Part shown: one piece after another, positions 44,812 through 52,389 of the stretch
How positions within the stretch are numbered: the first letter of the stretch is position 1
Layout of the letters: the number at the start of each line of letters is the position of its first letter
Assembly: GCF_902499175.1 (NCBI RefSeq)
Contig: NZ_CABVQC010000024.1
Location: forward strand, 42,939-106,938
Direction: 5' to 3'
Origin: Burkholderia aenigmatica
GTDB taxonomy: Bacteria > Pseudomonadota > Gammaproteobacteria > Burkholderiales > Burkholderiaceae
Length of the DNA: 64,000 nucleotides
Notes under the pieces: generated by a model
The model's input: the letters and a program-made list of their open reading frames with translations, nothing else
Database searches by the model: none
Told to the model about the DNA's origin: nothing
Translations under genes and position numbers: made by a program

Positions 44812-45198
44812 CTACAACGTCCGAACACCATAGACGCGAATGCCACTCCCTTCAACCCGCTTATATGCGTACACAACAAGAGTCAGATCACTCTCAACGC
44901 CATCTATTATCAAATCAAGCTGAATTCTCTTGCTTAGCTCCGATGGCGCTCCAGGGTCGACTTCATACAAATTCGCGCGCTCAATGATGTATTCGCGATC
45001 AGGAATGCCAACCCTTTTTAGCGCACGTTCATCCAGAACATCCCCACACAGATACTCCAAAATCCCTCTCTTGATGCCCTCCGATGCCTTGACATCGAGA
45101 TTTTCATCGAAAATCAATTTCTCGAAATTATTTTCCGAGAAACATTTACATATTTTAGATATCTCGAGGAGCATGTCTTCCGCAACCCACTTACTCAC
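44812..45198 (-). CDS. DUF7668-like immunity-type protein
   Basis: About 128 residues. The C-terminal pattern ANLYEVDPGAPSELSKRIQL, then VESDLTLVVYAYKR and GIRVYGVRTL resembles DUF7668 proteins as I remember them. The GTG start at 45198 has an excellent ribosome site (AGGAGGT, 6 nt). It overlaps the stop of an upstream open frame (GTGA), the geometry of a toxin-immunity pair whose toxin part is now only a stub. Confidence 0.6.
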   Translation of the reverse strand: MSKWVAEDMLLEISKICKCFSENNFEKLIFDENLDVKASEGIKRGILEYLCGDVLDERALKRVGIPDREYIIERANLYEVDPGAPSELSKRIQLDLIIDGVESDLTLVVYAYKRVEGSGIRVYGVRTL

Positions 45199-45368
45199 GC
45201 CAGCACCTCCTGGTTGAACACTTGGCTCGACGCTTCGCTGCATATGCGCCGCCTATACATCCCTGACCCTGCAATTGTGTTGCAACATGGCGCTCCGTCC
45301 CAATTTCGTGAGATGGCCCCGTCAATCGCACCGAGAGCGCGGCGCTCGCGGACCATCCAAATAGTCTA
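45195..45368 (-). pseudogene. Possible toxin-tail remnant upstream of the DUF7668-like gene
   Basis: An open frame from a TAG near 45368 to a TGA that overlaps the next GTG start. It reads RRALGAIDGAISRNWDGAP and ends SSQVFNQEVLA. It has no start codon of quality. A second frame is also open over part of it, so the identity is uncertain. Confidence 0.25.
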
Positions 45369-45477
45369 CAGAGCGGCGATGGCAATAACCCGCCAACCCA
45401 TCGTTCCGTTCACTTCTCAACTCAATCTTTCGAAAACGGCCAGCTGCCTCAAGCGCTCACGAAAGGCGCCACATCTT

Positions 45478-45981
45478 CTAACCTTGTATCCAGGAGGGTT
45501 CATCCCCGTAACAATAAATAATCGAATAGGCGCTTGAATACTGACCACCGAAAGCAAATCTTTTATTCAACACGTCAACAGGGGTGAAGATCATGCCAAC
45601 CCTCTTCATATGCCTTATCAACGGGATCATGGAACTGGTTGTCGGATAGTCAATTTTCGGTGGCCTTTGACTTCCATCCGGTGACAATGACGACAAGTAA
45701 TAGTACGGACCAACAAGCGACACCCGCAATATGAATTCATCGACATCACCCGTCAACAAATACCCATAACTCACGTCGGAGTTGGGTTCCGTATCTTCCG
45801 AGAAATCGTAGTTCCCCTCAAGAAACCGAATCACGTCCGGGTATTTTGCTACCGAAAAACGCAATTTTACGAAAGAGTAGTCCGGCGACTCGAAACTCCC
45901 ATACGAATCGATCACGAGGCGTGAAAACCTCTCCCAGTCAAAATGTGAATCACGGGGACTCCTTGTCTTCGGGATGTCCAT
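45478..45981 (-). CDS. Hypothetical immunity-type protein
   Basis: A 167-residue soluble protein, AT-rich codons. FSRLVIDSYGSFESPDYSFV near residue 19, SYGYLLTGDVDEFILRVSL in the middle, and a late YSSAYSIIYCYGDEPSW. Not recognised. It may pair with a lost toxin upstream. Confidence 0.55.
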   Translation of the reverse strand: MDIPKTRSPRDSHFDWERFSRLVIDSYGSFESPDYSFVKLRFSVAKYPDVIRFLEGNYDFSEDTEPNSDVSYGYLLTGDVDEFILRVSLVGPYYYLSSLSPDGSQRPPKIDYPTTSSMIPLIRHMKRVGMIFTPVDVLNKRFAFGGQYSSAYSIIYCYGDEPSWIQG

Positions 45982-46075
45982 TTATTCTTTCTCCATTTTC
46001 GTGATGGACGTGCACTGAGGCCTGGCCTGGAAGCTGCATCTACAAGTCACAGCGGCATGAGATCGGCTTGCCGCA

Positions 46076-46237
46076 CTATCCCATCCCGAAGAGCGAATCG
46101 ATAACGTTCTTGATCCACGCCGCTACATCACTCCCGGCAACTTTCCTCCGCCCCGCAATTCTTCTCAGAAGGATGATCGACCACACGACAGCAAAACCAA
46201 TGGCGACACATATGCTTAAGAACGAAAATTCACTCAT
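46076..46237 (-). CDS. Small membrane protein
   Basis: A 53-residue protein with one hydrophobic helix (FLSICVAIGFAVVWSIIL), then RRIAGRRKVAG and a short amphipathic tail ending SLFGMG. The ATG at 46237 overlaps the stop of the upstream 43-codon frame by 8 nt, so it may be expressed by coupling. A membrane-located immunity or regulatory role is possible but unproved. Confidence 0.5.
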   Translation of the reverse strand: MSEFSFLSICVAIGFAVVWSIILLRRIAGRRKVAGSDVAAWIKNVIDSLFGMG

Positions 46238-46361
46238 TATAATGAAGGAGTTCCAATTTCTTCGCGATGTACTCACACGAAACGAGTGCGCACAAGATTT
46301 GTGGGTTTGTGGCCTGGCACTTTGGCACGGACGAATCGCACGACTTCGTGAGACCGATCAT
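46230..46361 (-). CDS. 43-codon coupled reading frame
   Basis: ATG at 46361 overlaps the upstream stop as ATGA; its own stop overlaps the next start by 8 nt. The product (MIGLTKSCDSSVPKCQ ... ELLHYNE) has four cysteines and no known relative that I can name. The double overlap is the main evidence that it is translated. Confidence 0.35.
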   Translation of the reverse strand: MIGLTKSCDSSVPKCQATNPQILCALVSCEYIAKKLELLHYNE

Positions 46362-46495
46362 CTCGCCCCATCCAAAGCAATTTCGACCTTGTGCTCGGCT
46401 TGCGCTCGCACGAACGCTTCCGATGGAGTCACCTCAAGAACAAGTAGATTTTCCGAGTAATTGAATCTAATTGGCTCAAATTCAACCCTTTTCCA
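46358..46495 (-). pseudogene. In-frame continuation of the upstream gene beyond a TAG
   Basis: Reading on past the TAG at 46498-46496 in the same frame gives 45 further codons (WKRVEFEPIRFNYSENLLVL ... ALDGAR) ending at a TGA that overlaps the next ATG. The composition is protein-like. This suggests that the gene at 46496-46831 once continued to 46358 and was cut by a nonsense mutation. Confidence 0.45.
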
Positions 46496-46831
46496 CTAAC
46501 GCATGTAGACCGTCTTCAGCAGCGCCTCACCTTCAATCGCGTAAATATACGTTACACCACGCCCATTCCGATACATTCCCCGGTCCGCAACCTCAAATGG
46601 CACCCCATCGACTTCATATGCCGGAAGAGGGGCAAATGTGACCGCGACCAAACTCTCATCACCTCCAACATCGACCGAAACTTTGTAGCAACTTAAAGGC
46701 CACCGATCCTTTGACAGTCTCTTAAATTCAGCCAAAGCCAGACCAAATATCTTGAAGCAATCCCCTCTGAACAAGCAGTCACTTGGATATCTGGTCACCA
46801 ACTCCAGAATATCATCTTGGCTATAGCTCAC
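46496..46831 (-). CDS. Immunity-type protein, possibly truncated by a TAG
   Basis: About 111 residues: YSQDDILELVTRYPSDCLFR, then ECYKVSVDVGGDE-like strands and GVTYIYAIEGEALLKTVYMR. Not recognised. GTG at 46831 has GGAGGTGC directly upstream. The start overlaps the stop of a frameshifted toxin tail (46821-46985). The frame continues beyond the stop, see 46358-46495. Confidence 0.55.
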   Translation of the reverse strand: MSYSQDDILELVTRYPSDCLFRGDCFKIFGLALAEFKRLSKDRWPLSCYKVSVDVGGDESLVAVTFAPLPAYEVDGVPFEVADRGMYRNGRGVTYIYAIEGEALLKTVYMR

Positions 46832-46985
46832 GCGCACCTCCCATGACTGTATAAACCTTGATCTTGCCGCTTGGCGTACCGAGATATGAACGATAGCACT
46901 TGCTTTTGAGCACGGCTCAAGAAGCAAATCTACGCCATCGTGGCGACTCCTGAATCGATTAGCAGTTTGATTCTCAAATTCCCGG
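46821..46985 (-). pseudogene. Frameshifted toxin tail overlapping the immunity gene start
   Basis: Two adjoining frames read like one protein: CREFENQTANRFRSRHDGVD LLLEP in one, then, after a shift, YRSYLGTPSGKIKVYTVMGG AREL and a stop that overlaps the GTG of the next gene. A Gly-Ala-Arg-Glu-Leu ending directly overlapping an immunity start is what a polymorphic toxin C-terminus would look like. Confidence 0.4.
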
Positions 46986-47159
46986 CATCACCTTCCGTCG
47001 CCCCCCCGGAAGGTACGGAGGATTCAGACTGCGAACGAAGCACGGAGCGTGAGCGCTATCGATAGTCAGTGCCGATGTTCTGAAGATCCCATATCGCGAG
47101 ATCGCTGACTATGCGGATAACGCTGGTGAAACGAGTCTCCATACTTCACATCAGCGCAA
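46986..47159. other. Short gap without a recognisable gene
   Basis: AT/GC-mixed sequence with no open frame of coding character on either strand. It probably contains more of the degraded toxin upstream of 46985. Confidence 0.35.
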
Positions 47160-47741
47160 TCAGCTGAAGTAGAGATGGACCAATTTCCCGTACTCGGGAG
47201 AATATTTCCTGAAACTACCCAACGGCTTCTCATCGAGCCGATCCATTGTGGCCTCTATATTCCACGTTATCAATCTTTTATTTCCAACGGATGCATAATC
47301 CACCCCCAGGACCGCATACCCCGACCTTACACTTCTTCGGCCGAACCGGATAACAGAACACTTACCCATCAAAATTGCGCCATCTTTTCTGTCATCAGAG
47401 AAATAGAGATGGGCATCATCCTTCAGCGAATTGAATTTACGGCCGCCCAAAATTTTCTTGAGCAAAGCCATCAACCCTACACCCGGGCCAAAATCGACCG
47501 AACTTCCAACACAATTCGCCCCAAGGTAATATAACTTATACAGCGAAGCAATCTCCCTATTCCCATGATTAACATGTATATTTTTTTCACACGCATGAAA
47601 ATCTGAACCTTCCCCCACAACGTCGAAATCCCCATCCTCGAGCAGCAGCTTGCTTTCATCCTCACCGCGAATCAACCTACCTGGATCACCACCATTAAAC
47701 TGCAGCAGCGCATCAATAATTTCAGAAAACTGGATCACCAT
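47160..47741 (-). CDS. Hypothetical immunity-type protein
   Basis: A 193-residue soluble protein with AT-rich codons: EIIDALLQFNGGDPGRLIRG, then NHGNREIASLYKLYYLGANC and late KRLITWNIEATMDRLDEKPL. Not recognised. Its ATG is 6 nt after the TAA of the Rhs-type remnant at 47748-48255, the position expected of the cognate immunity gene. Confidence 0.6.
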   Translation of the reverse strand: MVIQFSEIIDALLQFNGGDPGRLIRGEDESKLLLEDGDFDVVGEGSDFHACEKNIHVNHGNREIASLYKLYYLGANCVGSSVDFGPGVGLMALLKKILGGRKFNSLKDDAHLYFSDDRKDGAILMGKCSVIRFGRRSVRSGYAVLGVDYASVGNKRLITWNIEATMDRLDEKPLGSFRKYSPEYGKLVHLYFS

Positions 47742-47747
47742 CGCTGT

Positions 47748-48255
47748 TTACTTAGAAATATGAGTCGCACCAGATTCCCCACAATTTCCGAGAATCTCTG
47801 CAACCTTTTTGAGTTCTGATGCCCGATTTGCATTTGGATATGCATCCGCACCGGCCAGTGCAGCCTTGGCCACCGTCTACACGTTCAATGTCACCCCATC
47901 CAGCTACACGGCGGCCATCGCGTGCACCCATAGAGATGCCGTACCTGATGCAACAGTTTCTGCTGTCGTCAGCAAGCTCGCAGTCTTCGGAAAGGCATCC
48001 CTCATCAGTTGAACTGCAGCAGGAACAACAACCAGGCAGGACGGAAATCCCGGGGGATTGAGCTTATTTCCGGCTCTTTCAAACGGTGGTTATCAATCGA
48101 GTTACCCCCAGCGGCCCCGGGGAAGAGGCTGACCATTCAGCCCAAGCGGATCGATCCACTGCACAGGATTGGGTGCGTACTGGAAGACGTTGCCCCCTCG
48201 CGAGTCCGATCGGATCCATCGACACGCAGCGCCACGACACCGGATCATCGTACCG
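47748..48255 (-). pseudogene. Degraded Rhs-type toxin end (core motif plus tip)
   Basis: On the minus strand from 48255 the sequence reads RYDDPVSWRCVSMDPIGLAR. After a one-base shift at a G-run it continues NVFQYAPNPVQWIDPLGLNG. These are the conserved DPIGL...YAPNP...DPLGL strings that end an Rhs core (DPIGL at 48216-48202, DPLGL at 48152-48138). A stop follows. Further down, another frame with two TAG codons runs VVVPAAVQLMRDAFPKTASL to AEILGNCGESGATHISK and ends at 47748, just before the immunity-type gene. This is the wreck of an Rhs toxin and its variable tip; the long upstream Rhs body is absent. Confidence 0.75.
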
Positions 48256-48303
48256 GTGTCAGTTATCGCGCCGCCCTGTCTATTTCGCTCTCCAGAGCCC
48301 GCT

Positions 48304-48666
48304 TCACGGCACCAGTATGTCGTACAGATACAGCATCGGCTGTGCCGCGTTGTCCTTCTTCACTCGAAAGATCATGAACGCGTCCGAACGCCCCCCTTCC
48401 GAGAAGATGGGTACCTCGATCGATAGCCCGTCCGATTGGTGTCCGCCAATTTCGAATACGTAACCATTCATCAGCGCCTCATCCGGGATCGGACGAACCG
48501 CCTCCCCACACAAGCAGGATCTCAGCGCAGCTCGGTACTCCGATGCCGTGCCTGGTGCGGCGAGTCCCTGGCGCACCAGTTCCTCAAAGTGATCATGGAT
48601 CAATGCGTCGTAGATATGCCTCACTAACGGGGCATGCATCGGATAGTCCACCAATTTACGTTCCAC
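48304..48666 (-). CDS. Hypothetical immunity-type protein
   Basis: A 120-residue protein: APLVRHIYDALIHDHFEELV, then IPDEALMNGYVFEIGGHQSD and SDAFMIFRVKKDNAAQPMLY. Not recognised. GTG start at 48666 with AGGAGGGAG just upstream. It lies between the Rhs remnant and a further toxin-like tail. Confidence 0.6.
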   Translation of the reverse strand: MERKLVDYPMHAPLVRHIYDALIHDHFEELVRQGLAAPGTASEYRAALRSCLCGEAVRPIPDEALMNGYVFEIGGHQSDGLSIEVPIFSEGGRSDAFMIFRVKKDNAAQPMLYLYDILVP

Positions 48667-48674
48667 GCTCCCTC

Positions 48675-48914
48675 CTATCTCCGATTCCTTTCGGTTCGCA
48701 TTGGCGTCTTTCCATTGAATCCGATGTTTTCGAAACAGGGAACGTGGGGTGGGCAGCCGCCACGCCAGCCGTCCGCCGCATCCATGAAATCGATCTCAAT
48801 CAGGGCCAATTCGACTTCCAGCGCGGCGCGGTTGCGAGTAGTGTCTACGTGCCCGTATTGCTGCCCGCCGCGCCCGACCGGCGCCCGGCGCTTACCCCAC
48901 ACCCCGCTGACCAC
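48675..48914 (-). pseudogene. Possible toxin tail at the island boundary
   Basis: A frame ending FENIGFNGKTPMRTERNRR with a TAG 8 nt before the immunity start at 48666. The right part (above about 48840) is GC-rich and reads as noise, so only the last 50 or so codons may be real. It marks the outer edge of the island next to the conserved substrate-binding-protein gene. Confidence 0.3.
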
Positions 48915-48926
48915 TGGAGATCTGCG

Positions 48927-49727
48927 ATGAAACGTTCGAAGTTCCTGCTATCGGGCCTGCTGCTCGCGTCGGCCCTCGGATTCACGGCCGTCGCCGCGCA
49001 CGCGGACGACCTGCTCGACTCGGTCAAGAAAGCCGGCGTGCTCCGGGTCGGCCTCGAAGGCACCTATCCGCCGTTCAACTCGCGCGGCACGTCGGGCCAG
49101 CTCGAGGGCTTCGACGTCGACGTCGCGAACGCTGTCGCCGGCAAGCTCGGCGTGAAGACGCAGTTCGTCCCGACCGAATGGAGCGGCATCATCGCCGGCC
49201 TGCAGGCCGGCAAGTTCGACGTGATCGTCAACCAGGTCACGATCACGCCGCAGCGCAAGGAAGCGCTCGATTTCAGCCAGCCGTACACGTACTCGGCCGC
49301 GCAGCTGATCCAGCGCAAGGACGACACGCGCAACTTCAAGTCGCTCGACGACTTCAAGGGCAAGAAGCTCGGTGTGACGCTCGGTACCAACTATGACCAG
49401 ATGGCACGCACCGTGCCGGGCATCGAGGTGCAGACGTATCCGGGCGCGCCGGAGAAGCTGCGCGACCTCGCCGCGGGCCGGATCGAGGCGACGCTCGACG
49501 ATCGCCTGATGCTGCCGTACATGATCAAGACGTCCAACCTGCCGCTGCGCGCGGGCGCGGTGCTGAACGGCGGCAAGCAGGAAATGGCGATCCCGTTCCG
49601 CAAGGGCAACCCGAAGTTCGAGAAGGCGATCAACGACGCGCTCGACTCGCTGCGCAAGGACGGCACGCTGAAGAAGATCTCGATGCACTGGTTCGGCAGC
49701 GACGTGACCGTGCCGGTCGCGCAGTAA
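48927..49727 (+). CDS. Amino-acid ABC transporter substrate-binding protein
   Basis: A 266-residue periplasmic protein. The signal peptide ends at VAAHA-DD near residue 26. The SBP family 3 signature is clear: GVLRVGLEGTYPPFNSRG, LEGFDVDVANAVAGKLG, and the late FRKGNPKFEKAINDALDSL. It resembles cystine-binding FliY/TcyA proteins. No permease or ATPase gene is adjacent, so it is a stand-alone binding protein. GGAGA precedes the ATG. Confidence 0.92.
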   Translation: MKRSKFLLSGLLLASALGFTAVAAHADDLLDSVKKAGVLRVGLEGTYPPFNSRGTSGQLEGFDVDVANAVAGKLGVKTQFVPTEWSGIIAGLQAGKFDVIVNQVTITPQRKEALDFSQPYTYSAAQLIQRKDDTRNFKSLDDFKGKKLGVTLGTNYDQMARTVPGIEVQTYPGAPEKLRDLAAGRIEATLDDRLMLPYMIKTSNLPLRAGAVLNGGKQEMAIPFRKGNPKFEKAINDALDSLRKDGTLKKISMHWFGSDVTVPVAQ

Positions 49728-49744
49728 ACGGCCCGGCACTGAAC

Positions 49745-49779
49745 GCGTCACGCCCTTCGTCTCGATGAAGGCGTGACGC
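49745..49779 (+). terminator. Hairpin after the substrate-binding gene
   Basis: GCGTCACGCC(C)TTC and GAAGGCGTGACGC form a 13-bp stem with one bulge. The following TTCCCC has few T, so termination efficiency is uncertain; it could serve both convergent genes. Confidence 0.65.
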
Positions 49780-49785
49780 TTCCCC

Positions 49786-49989
49786 TCAGGCCGCTTCGTC
49801 GAAGCGCGCCAGCAGCATCTGGCCGATCGGCGTCAGCGCCGGGCGCGCCGCCACGGCATTCATGCGCACCTGCGTATCGTCAACCAGCCGCTTCTCGACC
49901 AGCACGGCGAAGGCCGGATTCGACGGATCGACGCTGTCCGGCGCACGCGCGACGCGCAACAGCATCGAGAATTCATGCGGACTCAGCAT
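49786..49989 (-). CDS. Small hypothetical protein
   Basis: A 67-residue protein, MLSPHEFSMLLRVARAPDSV ... GQMLLARFDEAA. The helix-turn layout and late TPIGQMLL recall a small winged-helix-like domain, but no family is recognised. AGGAGA 8 nt before the ATG fixes the start; the longer upstream frame reads as noise. Confidence 0.65.
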   Translation of the reverse strand: MLSPHEFSMLLRVARAPDSVDPSNPAFAVLVEKRLVDDTQVRMNAVAARPALTPIGQMLLARFDEAA

Positions 49990-50345
49990 GGTCTCTGTCT
50001 CCTGATCGTCCGCGGTCCGGTTCGAGCCGGCGTCGATCGTATTTTCGAATGAAATGGCGCGATGCATGACCACTGCGCCGTCGGGAGCGAGATCCCGATC
50101 GGCCCCCGACTGCGACGCGGGCACGTCGTCGCGAGCAGGTTGCGCACGTTCCCGGTCCGGCGGTGCCGCCGCGACGGGAACGTGCAACGTTATGGGCGCA
50201 CCATGACGTGACCGTGACAGGAAAACGGGGCGCAAATCGATGCGCGTCATATGCCGTTTCGGTTCGATGCCCCTACGATTGACGAAGACGAGCCGCATCG
50301 CTTGTCAGGCCGTCAGTTGCCCGCTCGCGCGCCGTTTCGCGCCCT
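49990..50345. other. 356-bp gap with a large inverted repeat
   Basis: GTTGCGCACGTTCCCG (50139-50154) pairs with CGGGAACGTGCAAC (50175-50188), with a 2-nt bulge, around an inner CGGCGG/CCGCCG hairpin. No gene was found. The element could be a transcript structure between two leftward genes. Confidence 0.5.
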
Positions 50346-50888
50346 TCATCGCGGATCGACCGAATACGGGAAACCCCCACGCCCCGATCCGTTCGCATGG
50401 CGCATGCAGCGCATAACCACGTTCACCGCGCGCCCAAGTGTCATCCCGATGAGCACGCCCCATACCGCGAACGACAGCATCACGAAGCCGCTCGTCGCCG
50501 CCCACGGTGCATGCACGGCGACCGCGTAATGGATGCCCGTTTCGGCGACGAACGTCAGCATCAGCGTGACGAGCAGGCTCGCGTCGCCGGGCAGGCGCAC
50601 GCGCAGGCCCGACGACGCCGGACGGTACTCGAGCCGCCACCGGCCCGCGTGCAGCCAGCCCAGCGCCGCGCCCCCCAGGACGGCTGCCAGTGCGATCGCG
50701 TTCGCGTCGATGCCGGCATGCGGGAAGAGTCCGTTCAGGCTGACGATGCCGAGCATGCCAAAAGCGACCGGCGAGATCAGCGGTCGTGCAGCCGGCACCT
50801 CGCGCGGGAAACAGCGCTTGATGCCGATATAGAGCAGCACGCAAAACATGACGTACACGTAAGGCTTCAGGTGAAGGAGCGTGGACAT
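50346..50888 (-). CDS. Small integral membrane protein (DUF6622-like)
   Basis: A 180-residue protein with about five hydrophobic helices: LKPYVYVMFCVLLYIGIKRC, the segment around LISPVAFGMLGIVSLNGLF, then ALAAVLGGAALGWL, and two more near the end. The opening pattern and PREVPAARP loop recall DUF6622; this is from memory. It is divergent from the histidine kinase gene. Confidence 0.65.
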   Translation of the reverse strand: MSTLLHLKPYVYVMFCVLLYIGIKRCFPREVPAARPLISPVAFGMLGIVSLNGLFPHAGIDANAIALAAVLGGAALGWLHAGRWRLEYRPASSGLRVRLPGDASLLVTLMLTFVAETGIHYAVAVHAPWAATSGFVMLSFAVWGVLIGMTLGRAVNVVMRCMRHANGSGRGGFPYSVDPR

Positions 50889-51302
50889 GGTCGGAGTCGC
50901 CTGATCGAAGTGGACACGGCAACACCGTACTGCCCGGCCCCGACAGGCGGTACGGCTTGCGACGGGAGGCAGGAATTCGCAGACGAGTTGCGCGTCGCGG
51001 CGACGATCGTTCAGCGAATCGGGACGACCGACGCGCGCGGCATCCGGCAACCGGCGTCGTCCGGACCGAAAGGTCCGCCTTCGCCGGGACAGTCGGCGCG
51101 TCGTGCCCGACGCGAAACCGGCAACACCCCGTGTCCTTCCGCAGCCCCTTCCACTACACTCGTGACGGAAACGGGCCAACCGTCGGCGGCCGAAGCACTT
51201 CGTCGAAGCCGCGCGCCGTTCGTCGCAATCCGCACGCGGTCGGCCCGACCGGCAGTAAGGTCAGGCCATCGGCGCATCGCGCGCCTTCCCTCACCCGACA
51301 CC
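50889..51302. other. Control region of the divergent membrane protein and kinase genes
   Basis: 414 bp without a convincing gene. CCGTACTGCC (50925-50934) and GGCGGTACGG (50946-50955) form an imperfect inverted repeat that could bind the LytTR-type regulator encoded downstream. No clear -35/-10 pair was found. Confidence 0.4.
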
Positions 51303-52388
51303 ATGCGAGCCACATCCGACCCATCGCCGATTCCGCAGCCACCCGCCGGCGCCCCGCCGCGGCTGCTGCGCGACCCGGCCGCGCTGCTCGCGTTTGCGTG
51401 CTTCAACTCGGTCGTCGGGCTGGGGTTCTGGGCCATCCATTTCAACGAACCGCTGCTGCCCTACCTCGTCGTCGCCAACGCGATCGGTTTCTGCGCGCTG
51501 CTGTTCAGCTATGCCGCCGACCGGCTGCTGCCGCGCAAGCCCGGGCTCGCATTGAAGACCCTCGTGATCGCGCCGGCCAGCGTGCTTATCGGTTTCGAGA
51601 TCTCGGCAACGATCGTCGGCGGGAACGTGCCGCACGTGTTCGGGCGCGCCCGCATCGGAACGTGGGACAACTACGGGCCGTCGTTGCTCATCTCGGCGAT
51701 CCTGTTCGTGTGCGTGTCGCTGTTCCTGCAGTCCATGCGCATGCGTGCGACGCTCGAGACCGAGCGCCGCGAAGCCGCCGAAGCGCGCCAGGCCGAGACG
51801 GCCGCGCGCCTGGCGCTGTTGCAGGCGCAGATCGAGCCGCACTTTCTGTTCAATACGCTCGCGAACGTGCAGAGCCTGATCGAGCGCGATCCGGCTCGCG
51901 CATCGACGATGCTCGACAGCCTGAACCGCTACCTCCGTGCGAGCCTGCGACGCACGCGCGATGCGACGTCGACGCTCGGCGAGGAACTCGAACTCGTCGA
52001 GGCGTTGCTGAAGATCGCGTCGATCCGCCTCGGCGAGCGGCTTTCGTATGCGATCGACGTGCCGGCGGATCTGCACGCGCTGCCGTTCTCGCCGCTGCTA
52101 CTGCAACCGCTCGTCGAAAATGCGCTGCTGCACGGAATCGAGCCGTCGATCGACGGCGGCGTGATCGTGATTCGCGGCCGGATGCGCGGCGACCGGCTCG
52201 AACTGAACGTGATCGATACGGGTGTCGGCCTCGGCAACGGCGACACGCGCCTGCATGGCGGCGTCGGGCTGGCCAACGTAATGGCGCGCATCCGGACGCT
52301 GCACGGCGAGCGCGGCCGCGTCTCCGTCGAGACGAACACCGCCGCCGCGCATGGCGTCACCGCGACCTTGCTGATTCCGATCGACTGA
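51303..52388 (+). CDS. LytS/YehU-type sensor histidine kinase
   Basis: A 361-residue membrane kinase. Four N-terminal hydrophobic helices (about residues 25-145) are followed by a His-kinase domain with LQAQIEPHFLFNTLANVQSL; the phosphorylated His is near residue 180. The ATPase lid has LLLQPLVENALLHGIEP and GVGLGN. It overlaps none of its neighbours but lies 1 nt before the response regulator gene, so they form a two-component operon. Confidence 0.92.
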   Translation: MRATSDPSPIPQPPAGAPPRLLRDPAALLAFACFNSVVGLGFWAIHFNEPLLPYLVVANAIGFCALLFSYAADRLLPRKPGLALKTLVIAPASVLIGFEISATIVGGNVPHVFGRARIGTWDNYGPSLLISAILFVCVSLFLQSMRMRATLETERREAAEARQAETAARLALLQAQIEPHFLFNTLANVQSLIERDPARASTMLDSLNRYLRASLRRTRDATSTLGEELELVEALLKIASIRLGERLSYAIDVPADLHALPFSPLLLQPLVENALLHGIEPSIDGGVIVIRGRMRGDRLELNVIDTGVGLGNGDTRLHGGVGLANVMARIRTLHGERGRVSVETNTAAAHGVTATLLIPID

Positions 52389-52389
52389 C

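Noticed and set aside
48543..48926. Plus-strand extension of the substrate-binding protein upstream of 48927
   Set aside because: The signal peptide begins exactly at the ATG at 48927 with a ribosome site; the extension would bury it.
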